Shown piece by piece: positions 12,073 to 24,880 of a stretch of DNA of 64,000 bases. Numbering within the stretch: the first letter of the stretch is position 1; each line of letters opens with the position of its first letter. This stretch comes from Branchiostoma floridae (lineage: Eukaryota; Chordata; Leptocardii; Amphioxiformes; Branchiostomatidae): the NCBI RefSeq assembly GCF_000003815.2, contig NC_049992.1, positions 2,017,789 through 2,081,788 on the forward strand. Reading direction: 5' to 3'. The notes beneath the pieces are model-generated. The model did not search any database and was not told where the DNA came from. It saw nothing but the letters and a program-made list of their open reading frames with translations. The position numbers were made by a program, and so were the translations under genes.

Positions 12073-15000
12073 ATGGCTAGACCATCAAGCCTCAAAGAAG
12101 ACATGAAACGGGCGTGGTGGGATACAATGGGGACATCGACAGTACCTTTGACACTAGACTTGTCTAACAAAAACCTGAGGCAGTTACCCGATGAACTTTT
12201 TGAATTAAATGAGTTGCAGGCTTTAAAGTTAGACAAAAACAAGAACATCCAACTATCTAAGAAGCTTGTTAAATTGACCAACATGAAAGCGTTGAGTTTA
12301 AATGACTGTAATCTTGAAACAGTCCACGCTGCCGTGATGAAACTTACACAGTTGGAAACACTGATCCTCAGGAACAACAGGAACATCACCCTGCCGGATG
12401 AGATGTCAGGTCTCGTCAATCTCAAGGTCCTGCGCTTAGATAACTGTGGGTTGGACTCACTACCTCCAGTAGTGCTAAACTTGTCACATGTCCATGCTCT
12501 GAACCTGAGCTCTAACCCAATACAGACGTTACCCGTGGAAGTTGGACAGCTCACTAACATAAAATATTTGCATCTGTCCAACTGCGAGTTGCAAACACTC
12601 CCACCTGAAGTGTGGAGACTGACACAGTTAGAATGGCTGGACCTGAGCTTTAACCCACTACAGACGTTACCCGCGGAAGTTGGCCAGCTCACTAATGTCG
12701 ATCACTTGGATCTGTCCAGCTGCGAGCTGCAAACACTCCCACCTGAAGTGGGGAAACTGACACAGTTAGAATGGCTGGACCTGAGCTCTAACCCACTACA
12801 GACGTTACCCGCGGAAGTTGGGCAGCTCACCAATGTCGAACACTTGGATCTGTCCATCTGCGAGCTGCAAACGCTCCCACCTGAAGTGGGGAGACTGACA
12901 CAGTTAGAATGGCTGGAACTGAACTCTAACCCACTAAAGACGTTACCCGCGGAAGTTGGGCAGCTCACCAATGTCGAACACTTGGATCTGTCCATCTGCG
13001 AGCTGCAAACGCTCCCACCTGAAGTGTGGAGACTGACACAGTTAAAATGGCTGGACCTGAGCTCTAACCCACTACAGACGTTACCCGCGGAAGTTGGACA
13101 GCTCACAAATGTCAAACACTTGGATCTGTCCCGGTGTGAACTGCACACACTCCCACCTGAAGTGGGGAGACTGACACAGTTAGAATGGCTGGACCTGAGC
13201 TCTAACCCACTACAGACGTTACCCGCGGAATTTGGACATCTCACTAGCGTCAAACTCTTGGATCTGTCCTGGTGCCAGCTGCGCACACTCCCACTTGAAG
13301 TGTGGAGACTAACACAGTTAAAATGGCTGAAACTGACAGATAACCCACTACAGACGTTACCCGCGGAAGTTGGGCAGTTCACTAACATCAAACAACTAAA
13401 TCTGTCCCACTGCCAGCTGCACACACTCCCACCGGAAGTGGGGAAACTGACACAGTTAGAAAAGCTGGACCTGAAATCCAACACACTAGAGACGTTACCC
13501 GCGGAAGTTGGACAGCTCACAAATGTCAAACACTTGAATCTGTCCGACTGCCAGCTGCACACATTCCCACCTGAAGTAGGGAGACTGACACAGTTGGAAT
13601 GGCTGGGCCTGAGCTCTAACCCACTACAGACGTTACCCGCAAAAGTTGGACAACTCACTAAAATCAAGCACTTAGATCTATCCGACTGCCAGCTGCCCAC
13701 ACTCCCACTTGAAGTGTGGAAACTGACACAGTTAGAATGTCTGAGCCTGAGCTCTAACCCACTACAGACGTTACCTGCGGAAGTTGGGCAGCTCACTAAC
13801 GTCAAACACTTGGATCTGTCCCAATGCCTACTGCGCACACTCCCATCTAAAGTGGGGAGACTGACACAGTTAGAATGGCTGGACCTGAGCTCTAACCCAC
13901 TACAGACGTTACCCACGGAAGTTGGACATCTCACTAACGTCAGACACTTGAATCTGTCCCACTGCCAGCTGCACATACTCCCACCTGAAGTAGGGAGACT
14001 GACACAGTTAGAAAAGCTGGACCTGTGCTCTAACCCACTACAGACGTTACCCGCGGAAGTTGGACATTGCACCAACGTCAAACACTTGGATCTGTCCCAC
14101 TGCCAGCTGCGCACACTCCCATTTGAAGTGTGGAAACTGACACAGTTAGAATGGCTGGACCTGAGCGATATCCCACTACAGACGTTACCCGCGGAAGTTG
14201 AACAGCTCACTAACATCAAACACTTGCATCTATCCCACTGCGAGCTGCGCACACTCCCACCTGAAGTGGGGAGACTGACACAGTTAGAATGGCTGAACCT
14301 GAGCGGTAACCCACTACAGACGTTACCCGCGGAAGTTGGACAGCTCACTAACGTCGAACACTTAGATCTGTCCCACTGCCAGCTGCGCACACTCCCACCT
14401 GAAGTGTGGAGACTGACACAGTTAGAATGGCTGTACCTGAGTGGTAACCCACTACAGACGTTACCAGCGGAAGTTGGACAGCTCACTAACGTCAAACACT
14501 TAGATCTGTCCCACTGCGATCTGCACACACTCCCACCTGAAGTGGGGAAACTGACACGGTAGAATGGCTGAGCCTGAGCTCTAACCCACTACAGACGTTA
14601 CCCGCGGAAGTAGGACAGCTCACTAACGTCAAACAATTGAATCTGTCCGACTGCCAGCTGCACACACTCCCACCTGAAGTGGGGAAACTGACACAGCTAG
14701 AAAGGCTTCACCTGAGCTCTAACCCACTACAGACGTTATTCGCGGAAGTTGGGCAGCTCACTAACGTCAAACACTTGGATCTGTCCCAATGCCTACTGCG
14801 CACACTCCCACCTGAAGTGGGGAGACTGACACAGTTAGAATGGCTGGACCTGAGATCTAACCCACTACAGACGTTACCCAAGGAAGTTGGACATCTCACT
14901 AACGTCAAATACTTAAATCTGTCCCACTGCCAGCTGCACATACTCCCACCTGAAGTAGGGAGACTGACACAGTTAGAAAAGCTGGACCTGTGCTCTAACC

Positions 15001-18000
15001 CACTACAGACGTTACCCGCGGAAGTTGGACATTGCACCAACGTCAAACACTTGGCTCTGTCCCACTGCCAGCTGCGCACACTCCCATTTGAAGTGTGGAA
15101 ACTGACACAGTTAGAATGGCTGGACCTGAGCGATATCCCACTACAGACGTTACCCGCGGAAATTGGACAGCATACTAAAGTCAGACACTTGAATCTGTCC
15201 CATTGTGAGCTGTACACATTTCCACCTGAAGTAGGGAGACTGACACAGTTAGAACAGCTGGACCTGGGCTCTAACCCACTACAGACGTTACCCGTGGAAG
15301 TTGGACAGCTCACTAGCGTCAGACACTTGGATCTGTCCAACTGCGATCTGCACACACTCCCACCTGAAGTGGGGAAACTGACACAGTTAGAATGGATGGA
15401 CCTGAGATCTAACCCACTACAGACGTTACCCGTGGAAGTTGGGCAGCTCACTAGCGTCAGACACTTGGATCTGTCCAACTGCGATCTGCACAAACTCCCA
15501 CCTGAAGTGGGGAAACTGACACAGTTAGAATGGATGGACCTGAGATCTAACCCACTACAGAGGTTACCCGCGGAAGTTGGACAGCTCACCAATGTCAACC
15601 ACTTGGATCTGTCACGATGCCAGCTGCGCAAACTCCCACCTGAAGTGTGGAAACTGACACAGTTAGAATGGCTGGACCTGAGCGGTAACCCACTACAGAC
15701 GTTACCCGCAGAATTTGGACAGCTCACTAACGTCAAACACTTGAACCTGGCAAACTGCCAGCTGCACACACTCCCACCTGAAGTGGGGAGACTGACACAG
15801 TTAGAATGGCTGGAACTGAGATCTAACCCACTACAGACGTTACCCACGGAAGTTGGACATCTCACTAACGTCAAATACTTAAATCTGTCCCACTGCCAGC
15901 TGCACATACTCCCACCTGAAGTAGGGAGACTGACACAGTTAGAAAAGCTGGACCTGTGCTCTAACCCACTACAGACGTTACCCGCGGAAGTTGGACATTG
16001 CACCAACGTCAAACACTTGGCTCTGTCCCACTGCCAGCTGCGCACACTCCCATTTGAAGTGTGGAAACTGACACAGTTAGAATGGCTGGACCTGAGCGAT
16101 ATCCCACTACAGACATTACCCGCGGAAATTGGACAGCATACTAAAGTCAAACACTTGAATCTGTCCCATTGTGAGCTGTACACATTTCCACCTGAAGTAG
16201 GGAAACTGACACAGTTAGAACAGCTGGACCTGGGCTCTAACCCACTACAGACGTTACCCGTGGAAGTTGGGCAGCTCACTAGCGTCAGACACTTGGATCT
16301 GTCCAACTGCGATCTGCACACACTCCCACCTGAAGTGGGGAAACTGACACAGTTAGAATGGATGGACCTGAAATCTAACCCACTACAGACGTTACCCGTG
16401 GAAGTTGGGCAGCTCACTAGCGTCAGACACTTGGATCTGTCCAACTGCGATCTGCACAAACTCCCACCTGAAGTGGGGAAACTGACACAGTTAGAATGGA
16501 TGGACCTGAGATCTAACCCACTACATGCGTTACCCGCGGAAGTTGGACAGCTCACTAACGTAAAGCACTTGGATCTGTCACGATGCCAGCTGCGCACACT
16601 CCCACCTGAAGTAGAGAGACTGACAAAGTTATATTGGCTGGGCCTGAGCGATAACCCACTACAGACTTTACCCGCGGAAGTTGGACAGCTCACCAATGTC
16701 AACCACTTGGATCTGTCACGATGCCAGCTGCGCAAACTCCCACCTGAAGTGTGGAAACTGACACAGTTAGAATGGATGGACCTGAGCGGTAACCCACTAC
16801 AGACGTTACCCGCAGAAGTTGGACAGCTCACTAATGTCAAACACTTGAACCTGGCCAACTGCCAGCTGCGCACACTCCCACATGAAATGGGGAAACTGAC
16901 ACAGTTAGAATGGCTTGACCTGAACTCTAACCCACTACAGGCGTTACCCGTGGAAGTTGGACAGCTCACTAAAGTTTCACACCTATATGTCTATGGAGAT
17001 CCTCTTATAAAACCACCAGTAGAAGTCTGTAGTCAGGGGATTTCCGGTATTAGACAATACTTTGACGAACTAGAACGCTCAGAAGAAAATGTAAGCGCTC
17101 GTCTGAAAGTGGTCGTATTGGGAGAGAAAATGGCTGGAAAAACAAGCCTGGTACAAACGCTGCGCAGGGGCGTGTCCTCTCTGACAGAAGAAGAGGATCG
17201 CACACACTGTGTAGAGATAACTCAGTGGACACCTGATGACAACATCACGTTTGAAGTGTACGACTTTGGCGGACACGACGTGTACCATCTCACTCATCAG
17301 TTTTTCTTGACACAAGATGCCTTCTACCTATTACTCGTGAACCTTGAGACATACAGCTGCACTGAACAGCGTTACACAGAAGCCGTGGGGTTTTGGCTGG
17401 ACACAGTGAATGCCCGAGTGCCGGGGGCGGTGGTTTCATTGGTCGGGAGTAAGAAGGATCGTTGTCGATCTTATGATGTAATAAGAGAGGATATTCAGAG
17501 AAGAATTGAACTGCAAAAGGAGATGTGGGAAAGACAACGCATTGCAAGACTGACGAGCATTCAGGCGTCGCAACAGACTGGTTCCTCCGAGTTAATGGAA
17601 GACATATCCCAACAACTTGCACATATAGATTACCTATCGAGGCAAAGACTCCGTATTGTTGGAAACTTACTTTGTGTTTCTGTAAAACCGGAGTCCTGGT
17701 TTGGGAGATTTTTTTCTAGATCTCCATCCTGGGTGAGTCTGAGGAATCTTCTGTTAGAAACAGCAAATAACAAAACATTGTTTCCGACGTTAAGAAGAGT
17801 CTTGCCAAAGACATGGGTGTTGTTTCAACAGTTGCTTAAAGTTTCGATGGATACGGAAACTGAAAGCTCTGACGAAGAAGGCTCTGACGATAAAAGTCTA
17901 TCATCTGGAGAAACGTCTTCACACGGGAGAACAAAACAGCCTGCACGATACTGGCTGACATTGACTGAGTTTAAACGCATTGGAAGACTCGCAGAACTCT

Positions 18001-21000
18001 CAGTAGAGAGACTGGAGCCAGTCCTGTCTTACCTGCAGCAGGTGGGAACCATTCTCAGGTACACTGACATACCTGAACTCAAGGAGCTTGTCTTCCATGA
18101 TCCTCCTGCCCTGATTGAATTCTTCAAGAATCTGTTCCATCACAGTACCAAAGCAATATTCGAAACACCCAGACTACAGAGTGCTAATTATACACGCGTA
18201 CAGCTGAGTGGTTTTGAAAAGGATCTTTGCGACTGTGGACTGATCCGGAAGGATGTGCTGACATGTATGCTACCGCCAAATATCTCTCCCGACATTGTTA
18301 CAGCTCTGATGCAGCATTTTGGTCTTTGCTTTGAGTTAAAAGTCAGTGATAAAACAGACCCCGCTCAACACACTGTTCTGTACAAAATACCTTGGTACCT
18401 GCACAAGCAAACGCCAGGGGAGTTGATGAGTGTTTGGCAAGAACACTTGCCAGAGGAACAAGAACAGCTACAGCTGATGTGTGACATCAGAGGATTCTGT
18501 CCCCGGGGACTGTTTCAGAGGTTCAGTGTTGGGATTCACCATCTTGTCAAGGACAGGATAGACTGGAAAGACGGCCTCATGGCCTACAGACAAGACTATC
18601 CCATACTGGTGTGTTCCAAACCTGTTGCAGACGACACCTACATCACCATGGCAACCAGAGGCAGGCTTCCCCAGGCAGGTGAGATGTGGGGCGTGGTCCA
18701 CCCACTGCTGGAGGTGCTGATCCAGCTGCTGCAGGAGTGGCCAGGTGTGCTGTACTCCCTCCACGTCACCTGTGCGCACTGCATCAAGGCAAGACTGGAC
18801 AACCCGCACCAGTACGACCTGAGGGACCGGACTGCAGATGACGGCCGTGACGTCAGGTGTCCCAGAGTCAAACATACAGCATCTACCTCGGCAGACATTG
18901 TCTACAGACCAAGCAGGTTGTCCGGTATGTTGCGATGTTGCTATTAATAGAAAGTGTTTTGAAGTAACTCTATTCCTTCAAAATAAACGCTAACACTTCA
19001 ACGCTGGTAAATGATCTGTAGGTCAAGTGAATGATCTATATTTATTTATTGGTTTGGCTGTTCAGGATACACAACCAGGACTGCCCAACTAGCCTATGTG
19101 ATCTATATATCTTTACAAGAACCCCGGGGACTGACTCTCATTGTGTCCTCCTTTTTCACAGTTGTCACGAGTAGAACATCCCTGACCCAAATGAGGCCAT
19201 CTCAGCAAAATGTAAGTAGCTACATCAAACATGATTTACTTTTAACATATATCTCGTAGTTGTTGATTGTTTGTTTTACGGAAGCTACTCTCATTCTTAC
19301 TTTAATGTCCAGGTCCATTGTTGATGACGCTTTGTTTTTGCTTAATAAGGACTACTACAAGATGACCTCCGACCCGCGCGGTCTCGCCCTGATCATCAGC
19401 AACATCAACTTTACAGACCCGAGTAGGAACAGACCAGGAGGGGAGAAGGACCTGGACAGGCTCAGGAAGATTTGTGAGAAACTCAAGCTGCAGCAGAAGA
19501 TCAGAGAAGACCTTACAGCTCAGGTGGGTAATGTGAGACATATTAACAATTACAGTTTTCATTCCAATTATGTATAAATTTCATTATCGTAGCTATTTGG
19601 AATTCAATCATTCTGCTGTACGTTACACAACGTCATTACACATTCTGTTTGTAATATGCACCATTGTCACTGAAGTTAAGGCATGTTAAATAAAGAATAT
19701 TAGTATCAATTTATGTCTACTGTTATGGTAAAGCTGTGCTAAGCTCGGTACACGGTATCCTCAATCCACCGCTGCGCCAGAATCTCCTAGCTCTAAGTCA
19801 GTAGATATTTGTAATGTACATCCAGTAAGAGTCCAGTAACTGACAATGAGAACATCATACTGTGTTGACTGCTATCTCGTGTTAAACCCGTAGGAAATTG
19901 AAGCTGCAGCAAACGACGTCTCCAGGAGAGATCACAGCAGCTACGACTGTTTCGTGCTGTTCCTTCTGACGCATGGTGACGTTGCAGGAGTGCTGGGCAC
20001 AGACGGACAGCACGTGTCTGCGGAAAACATCGTTTCTAGTTTCCAGGCCTGTCAGAGTCTTGTGGGCAAGCCTAAAATCTTCTTTATCCAGGCCTGTAGA
20101 GGAGGTGAGAGACCATTACGGAAAATCTATAAGAGACAAATATACCCAAAACTATGAGAAAGAAATAGACCTGTTATGGGTACTTGATGACAACTATCCA
20201 ACTAAAGACAGGTACATATCGAATGTGAACGTAACTCTTGTCTGAAATCACATGAAGGCATATTATTGGGTCCTGTGCCTTTGTATGAAAACATCATCTT
20301 CATAAATCAGCAGGCGTCACTACTTAGTGTTTATTGGTACAAGATGTGCTGCTAATAATGAGTGTTTTGTGTTAACGTGGAATTTCGTCTAACGTGGAAC
20401 CCGCATCCAATTCCCAGTTGACAGGGACCCGGGGCAGGAACACACAGACACTACCGGTACCCTCGATGAAGGACGCAGCACCCCACAAGCCGGGAGAGAA
20501 GCATCAGATGGAGCAACTGAGACCACTAAGTCACCACCTCCTCCCACATCAGCACCAGCCGCATCTGCAGCATCTTTGGAGAGTCCTGATGCTGGAGAGA
20601 GAACCTTACCGACGGCGAGCGACCGGCTAGTGATGTACGCGACAGTGCATGGTAGGTACCAGGGTTTATCCAATGATATGGCACCCATCTTACGAACCTT
20701 GTCGACTTAGTAGTGTTATACATAGACAGTCAATAAATTTATAATGTCAACTATTTCAATATTCTGTCGTTCTCAAGTTACTGAGAACGTAACTGATAAA
20801 CTTATTTCATATTTTCTGTTGAGGGCAGAACAACTGACGTGGCTGTTTATAGTTTAAACGAAGCAATATCTGTAGTGAGCTCATATCGTTCATGAATGAA
20901 TATATCGTATAAAAAACTACCACTAAGCTGTTACTATTTTCTTATGATGTTTCTTTTATCTGACGTGTTCTGACAGGTCACGTGTCCTGGAGAAACTCCG

Positions 21001-21652
21001 ACACAGGCACGTGGTTGGTCCAGGTTCTTGCTGACGTCATCACAGAACACGCCGAGACGGAGACGCTACAGGAAATGCTAACGAGGGTGAGCCAAACTTT
21101 GGGTCTATAAATACTAGTATGGTAACAATGGGTGTGGTTAAACACAAACTCTATCTACGGAAGGCAACGTTATGACCTTGCTTTGTTTGAGAAATTTTCC
21201 ACCTCATTGCTTGGAGCGGGTGAACGACATGTGACATGGAACACGCTTAACCTGCTGGGAGATGACCTCAATGTTAAAACGTCATCGTGAGAATGACTCA
21301 ATTACAATTGTGAAAAAAACATCTTTTGCTTGCGGTTCATTCTTACTACTTACTTCTCATCTCTGTTATCATTCTTCACTTCCCATACAAACGGTGCCTG
21401 TCATTCTAACTGCAACTGCCGTCATCTTTCACGAGATGCTCCATCGGCCCTGTCTGGGCACAATTATGAATATAGTATCAAATGATTATTTCAGAAGCTA
21501 AATTATGTTATATTTCTATTCCCCAGGTAAACGCCAAAGTGGCAGACTTCAAAACCATAAACCAAGAGTACAAGCAGCAACCGGAAGTGACGCACACCCT
21601 ACGCAAGAAGCTCTACTTCTTCCCTGAGGCTGCAGCTGACCAGAATCCTTAG
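12073..21652 (+). CDS. LRR-Roc-COR-caspase fusion protein, gene B (one frameshift)
   Basis: Chosen start is ATG 12073 (ATCATGG context). The open frame reaches back to 11992, but gene C shares only the sequence from an acceptor-like TTCTTCTAG onward. Exons: 12054 (coding from 12073)-18924, 19162-19211, 19350-19523, 19894-20104, 20418-20651, 20977-21086 and 21527-21652. About 70 LRRs (12130-16975) precede Roc (P-loop GEKMAGKTS, near 17127), COR (to about 18900) and a caspase domain. The His is at 19972-19974, the QACRG Cys at 20095-20097, and the p10 has SWRNSDTGTW. The array lacks one base near 14557 relative to the repeat consensus, which shifts frame and creates a stop at 14560-14562; the frame is open again downstream to the end of the COR exon. 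With that one base allowed for, the exons total 2585 codons plus stop. Everything after the shift is intact, so an assembly error or a recent null allele is likelier than an old pseudogene. Closest relative is gene A. Confidence 0.85.
12130..16975 (+). repeat. LRR-coding tandem array of gene B, 69/138-bp period
   Basis: About 70 units of 69 bp encode 23-residue LRRs. They alternate strictly between an Asn-ladder type (LDLSSNPLQTLPAEVGQ) and a Cys-ladder type (LDLSHCQLRTLPPEVGR), so the true period is 138 bp. A block of several dimers near 14880-15530 recurs 966 bp (seven dimers) later at 15846-16500 with few changes. This near-identity is expected to drive length change by unequal exchange. 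Long open frames on the opposite strand here are by-products of the period. Confidence 0.9.
14554..14562 (+). other. Frameshift in the gene B LRR array
   Basis: Neighbouring repeats read CTGACACAGTTAGAATGG. Here the sequence is CTGACACGGTAGAATGG, one base short, which brings the TAG at 14560-14562 into frame. The upstream frame (start positions equal to 1 modulo 3) continues downstream in frame 0 modulo 3, exactly as one lost base predicts. No GT-AG intron around it is needed to explain the break. Confidence 0.8.
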
Positions 21653-22068
21653 CGCCAACTTTCCCATTTTCATAATGTAACAAAGACCAGAGTCACAATT
21701 TTGAATACATGAATGATGCTATAAATAAACTTAAGGCATATTGGGACTAGACCAATATGTAATCAAATTCCTCCAATTGAAATACATTTGTATCAGAAAA
21801 TTCCATTGCGGTAGTTTAGCCTTACTGCCATACGTAAATATGTATGTCGGAAAGAGATGGACTTTCAGTAGTGTCCAGGATTTCAAGCTCCCTATGGGAG
21901 TGACCTATTGTATCGTTTGTAGCATGTTGCTACTTCTATGCACACTATTTCAAACAGTAAATGCGTTGATGTGGAGTCGTAAAAGACGTTGTATTCCAAC
22001 TTAACGATAGAAAAATATTCAGATCACACGACCTTTAACTTTTGCTTCAGGAAGACCCTTTGTGCGTG

Positions 22069-22074
22069 AATAAA
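22069..22074 (+). terminator. Polyadenylation signal, gene B
   Basis: AATAAA is followed by TTTTGTGTGGTGTTTGTTT near 22098-22116, a typical GU/U-rich downstream element. It matches the gene A signal at 6407-6412. An alternative AATAAA lies about 350 bases upstream, near 21725. Confidence 0.55.
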
Positions 22075-22080
22075 TTAATG

Positions 22081-23464
22081 TATATAATACAGACTTATTT
22101 TGTGTGGTGTTTGTTTACTTCTGGTTGCTTCTTTATGGTTCAATACACTTCAGACCAAGTACAAGCAGCTGATTTCTTATCAGGCAAGTTGATCAGACTG
22201 GGCTGTTAATGTGGTTTTTGATTGCTACACTAAACTTCCGGTAGGGAAGATTTATGGGAGCTAAGGAAGCTCGCTATGAACAGGACAAAGTGGAGAGAGT
22301 TGTAGAAAGACTGATGGCAGCTGCAGGGTGTCCAGACCACTGCAGCAGCCGGTGGATTACTACTAGAGATAATTTAGGCCATTTTCTCACCTTGAAGATC
22401 AATCAGATCGATGCTTAGCTTTATAACACTTGTCATGTCATTGTCTCTACTGTTACAATTCTCAGACCATGGAATGTTGTACGTAAAACAAACGTCTAAA
22501 CAGAAACGTTCTAAATATCTATTGGTATTGTCTCACTGATTTAGTTTGGAAATCCAGCACCACCCCTCCTAGATTGCTAACATGGCATGGTCCAATAGTT
22601 CAAAGTCAACCGAGGTACATGCAATCACCATGCAATCAAGTCTGCTAAACCTTTAAGTTGGGACACCTGGCTTTTGCATTAGTAATTGCAGCTACTAGCA
22701 ATGTTTTGCCACAAGCATTAATTTAGCAAGGTGGTTGTAACGTATATATCAAACGCAGTATTTTCTTCTTCTTTCGTCCGCATCACTCCAGTGAGGTGCC
22801 AATACAAATTTTTCCGGTACTTTTTTTCCTTCATCGTGGACCCGAAGGCAGGACCCGTGAGACCAATGTCTCTTTCAATCAATGTATACAAAATAGTTAG
22901 CTATAAAAATTCAGAACTTCAATGGCAAACATGCTGAAAAATATCAAGGCGAGAAAACCTACTTTGTCACTTCTCACGTTTCACTGTAAAACTACCAACA
23001 GAAGCAATTTCTAGAACTTTCCGAAGAGCCATAACTTATCAGAAGCACGTAGTAGTGTTGACTTTTGTATGTCGTCAGACATGCCCCGTCGGACGTTGAC
23101 ATGACAGCTGACTCCGCACGAACCTACAGCCTTATTTGGTCATGCCATGGATATCACCTGCCACGTCACAGAGTTTGATTAAAATTTGTACCTGACAAAA
23201 TAACATAAATGCTGATTCAAGGCGTTGAAATTGAGAGTCTCACAGATAGATGGACATTGCCACAGCGATTATTAACAAACCATTGAATGCGGGTAGACTA
23301 AAAACCAACAGAATATAAGTCTTATAATATACACATATTTTATAATTCAACTTGAAAATGCAAAGGTCTAAAACCTTTCAATTGTAGGTAAAAGCCATCA
23401 GAAGAGACTACGTCTTATCTAATATCATCAAAAGGTAAAATTTTAGAGCATTTGCCTTGACCTC
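22081..23464. other. Noncoding flank between genes B and C
   Basis: Duplicate of 6420-8460 without the LINE insertion. No gene was recognised. It contains the uninterrupted target site of that LINE near 22305-22318. Confidence 0.6.
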
Positions 23465-23640
23465 TGTACAGACTGCCGACAGTCTTGTGATGTTTGATGT
23501 TTGAAGTCCATAAGTTATTTTTACCGTTTGGTGCAAACAAGTCGGCCCACCTGGACGCTTAATCAGCATGTTAAGTGACAGGTATTATAACAACAGGTTT
23601 CCTCACCATGGCAACAGCCTCATGTGACAGGCAGGTGATA
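23465..23640 (+). repeat. Iterated upstream module, copy 1 of gene C
   Basis: Direct counterpart of 8461-8640, with the same blocks including CCCACCTGGACGC and CACCATGGCAACAG. The GATA-like TTATCAG is changed to TTAATCAG. It lies directly before the GC-rich putative first exon of gene C. Confidence 0.5.
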
Positions 23641-23649
23641 CAGTTTAGT

Positions 23650-24027
23650 CCTGCCGCTGTGGGCAGTTCGGCGGGGCTCCGGCCCCGGGCCGGCTGGATT
23701 TACAGGGACGTGCTGTTATGAATGCACTTTCTGGCGGACCTACGTGTTCTCGTGTTATCTGACGCGGAATTCCAGCGGATTCGTAAACAGACAGGATTTC
23801 ATTGTTGGAAGAAGTAATCGGGACTGTTTCTTCCGTTGAAACGACAAGAGAATACTAGTAACGGGACCTTTCGAACAGGACTACCCGCGCAGAACAACTA
23901 CCCGTGCATAGCTTCGTTGAGTGGACGTTTACCGACATTTACTCGAAGAGACATTGTGCCGAGACACGGCAGACTTTGTGTAGCTCAACTCAAGTTCTCA
24001 CATCCTTCTGACTGCATCACATCGAAG
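23650..24027 (+). promoter_or_regulatory. Putative promoter and 5' noncoding exon of gene C
   Basis: Counterpart of 8650-8990. The GC core GGGGCTCCGGCCCCGGGCC is preserved, and the segment ends in a donor CATCGAAG|GTAAGC (exon end 24027). The matching acceptor is CTTTCTTTTCAG at 26637-26648, 19 bases before the gene C start, giving a ~2.6-kb 5' UTR intron. An open frame at 23836-24066 has no equivalent start codon in the gene B copy, so I regard the exon as noncoding. Confidence 0.5.
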
Positions 24028-24725
24028 GTAAGCAGTGTTTTTATATTGATATTATATTGCACATAAAAACGTGTTTACGTGACATGTTTATATTTCTAAT
24101 ATGGTACTGTACAATGTAGCAATGTGTCTTAGGATGAACACAAAGATGTTGCAAAGTCCATAAACTAATGCAGGAGTTATTTTGGAAAGGAAAGTCGTTA
24201 TTTTGTCAACTTGATCTGTAAACTGTCATGTGTCGGTAGTCTGCATACTAGTATTTGCTCCAAAGTTATGTTATGTCCGTTTTGTTGACTTTGCATCTAA
24301 ACTTAGGCTTGCTTTATGATCATTGTGTTGGTAGCCTTTGAGTTCAATTTCCAATGATGCCTTTACATGTAGGTGCAAAATACTGTATGGTGTTGGCTGT
24401 ATGGATGCCTTTCTAATATGGTTCAGCCGTGTGTATCTGTTTTAATGTCAACATCATTACGTCAATGAAGAAGATAGTTGTTATTGAAACTTATAGTTGC
24501 CTTTGAGAATTATTTCCCCACACTGATTGGTCAAACTTTGGCTCGTCACCAACATACTAGATGAGAGACATATTGATCTCTTCGTAATGAAAGCTGAGTG
24601 TACTTTGTGAGTACACTGGGGAAAAACACATAACTTCAAAGTTACCGATGAAAAGAAAAGGTCCCAAACAATCTCAACACAGTCATGTACAGAACAACGT
24701 GAATGTAAAAGGGCTAATTGCGTGA

Positions 24726-24880
24726 ACTATGTGAACCAACAGTCTTGTGACGTTTGAGGTCTGAGGTCCACAAGTTATTTTACCGTTTGGTGCCAGCAAC
24801 TCGGCCCACCTGGACGCCTTATCAGTTATGAGTGACAGGTGTGCAAGCTGTAGCTTTTCTCACCGTAGCAACAGTAACAG
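24726..24880 (+). repeat. Iterated upstream module, copy 2 of gene C
   Basis: Contains ACAGTCTTGTGACGTTTGAG, CCGTTTGGTGCCAGCAACTC, CCCACCTGGACGCC, TTATCAG and CTCACCGTAGCAACAGTAAC in the same order as the other copies. Confidence 0.48.

Noticed and set aside
12702..16969. Very long minus-strand open frames (608 and 753 codons) opposite the LRR array
   Set aside because: They repeat the antisense of the 69-bp unit exactly (CPTSAGNVCSGL-type units), break where the sense repeat period breaks, and similar ones occur opposite every LRR array here. Periodicity plus codon bias explains them.
23836..24066. 76-codon frame in the GC-rich region before gene C
   Set aside because: The gene B counterpart lacks the start codon and the frame crosses the GTAAGC donor; treated as a 5' noncoding exon.
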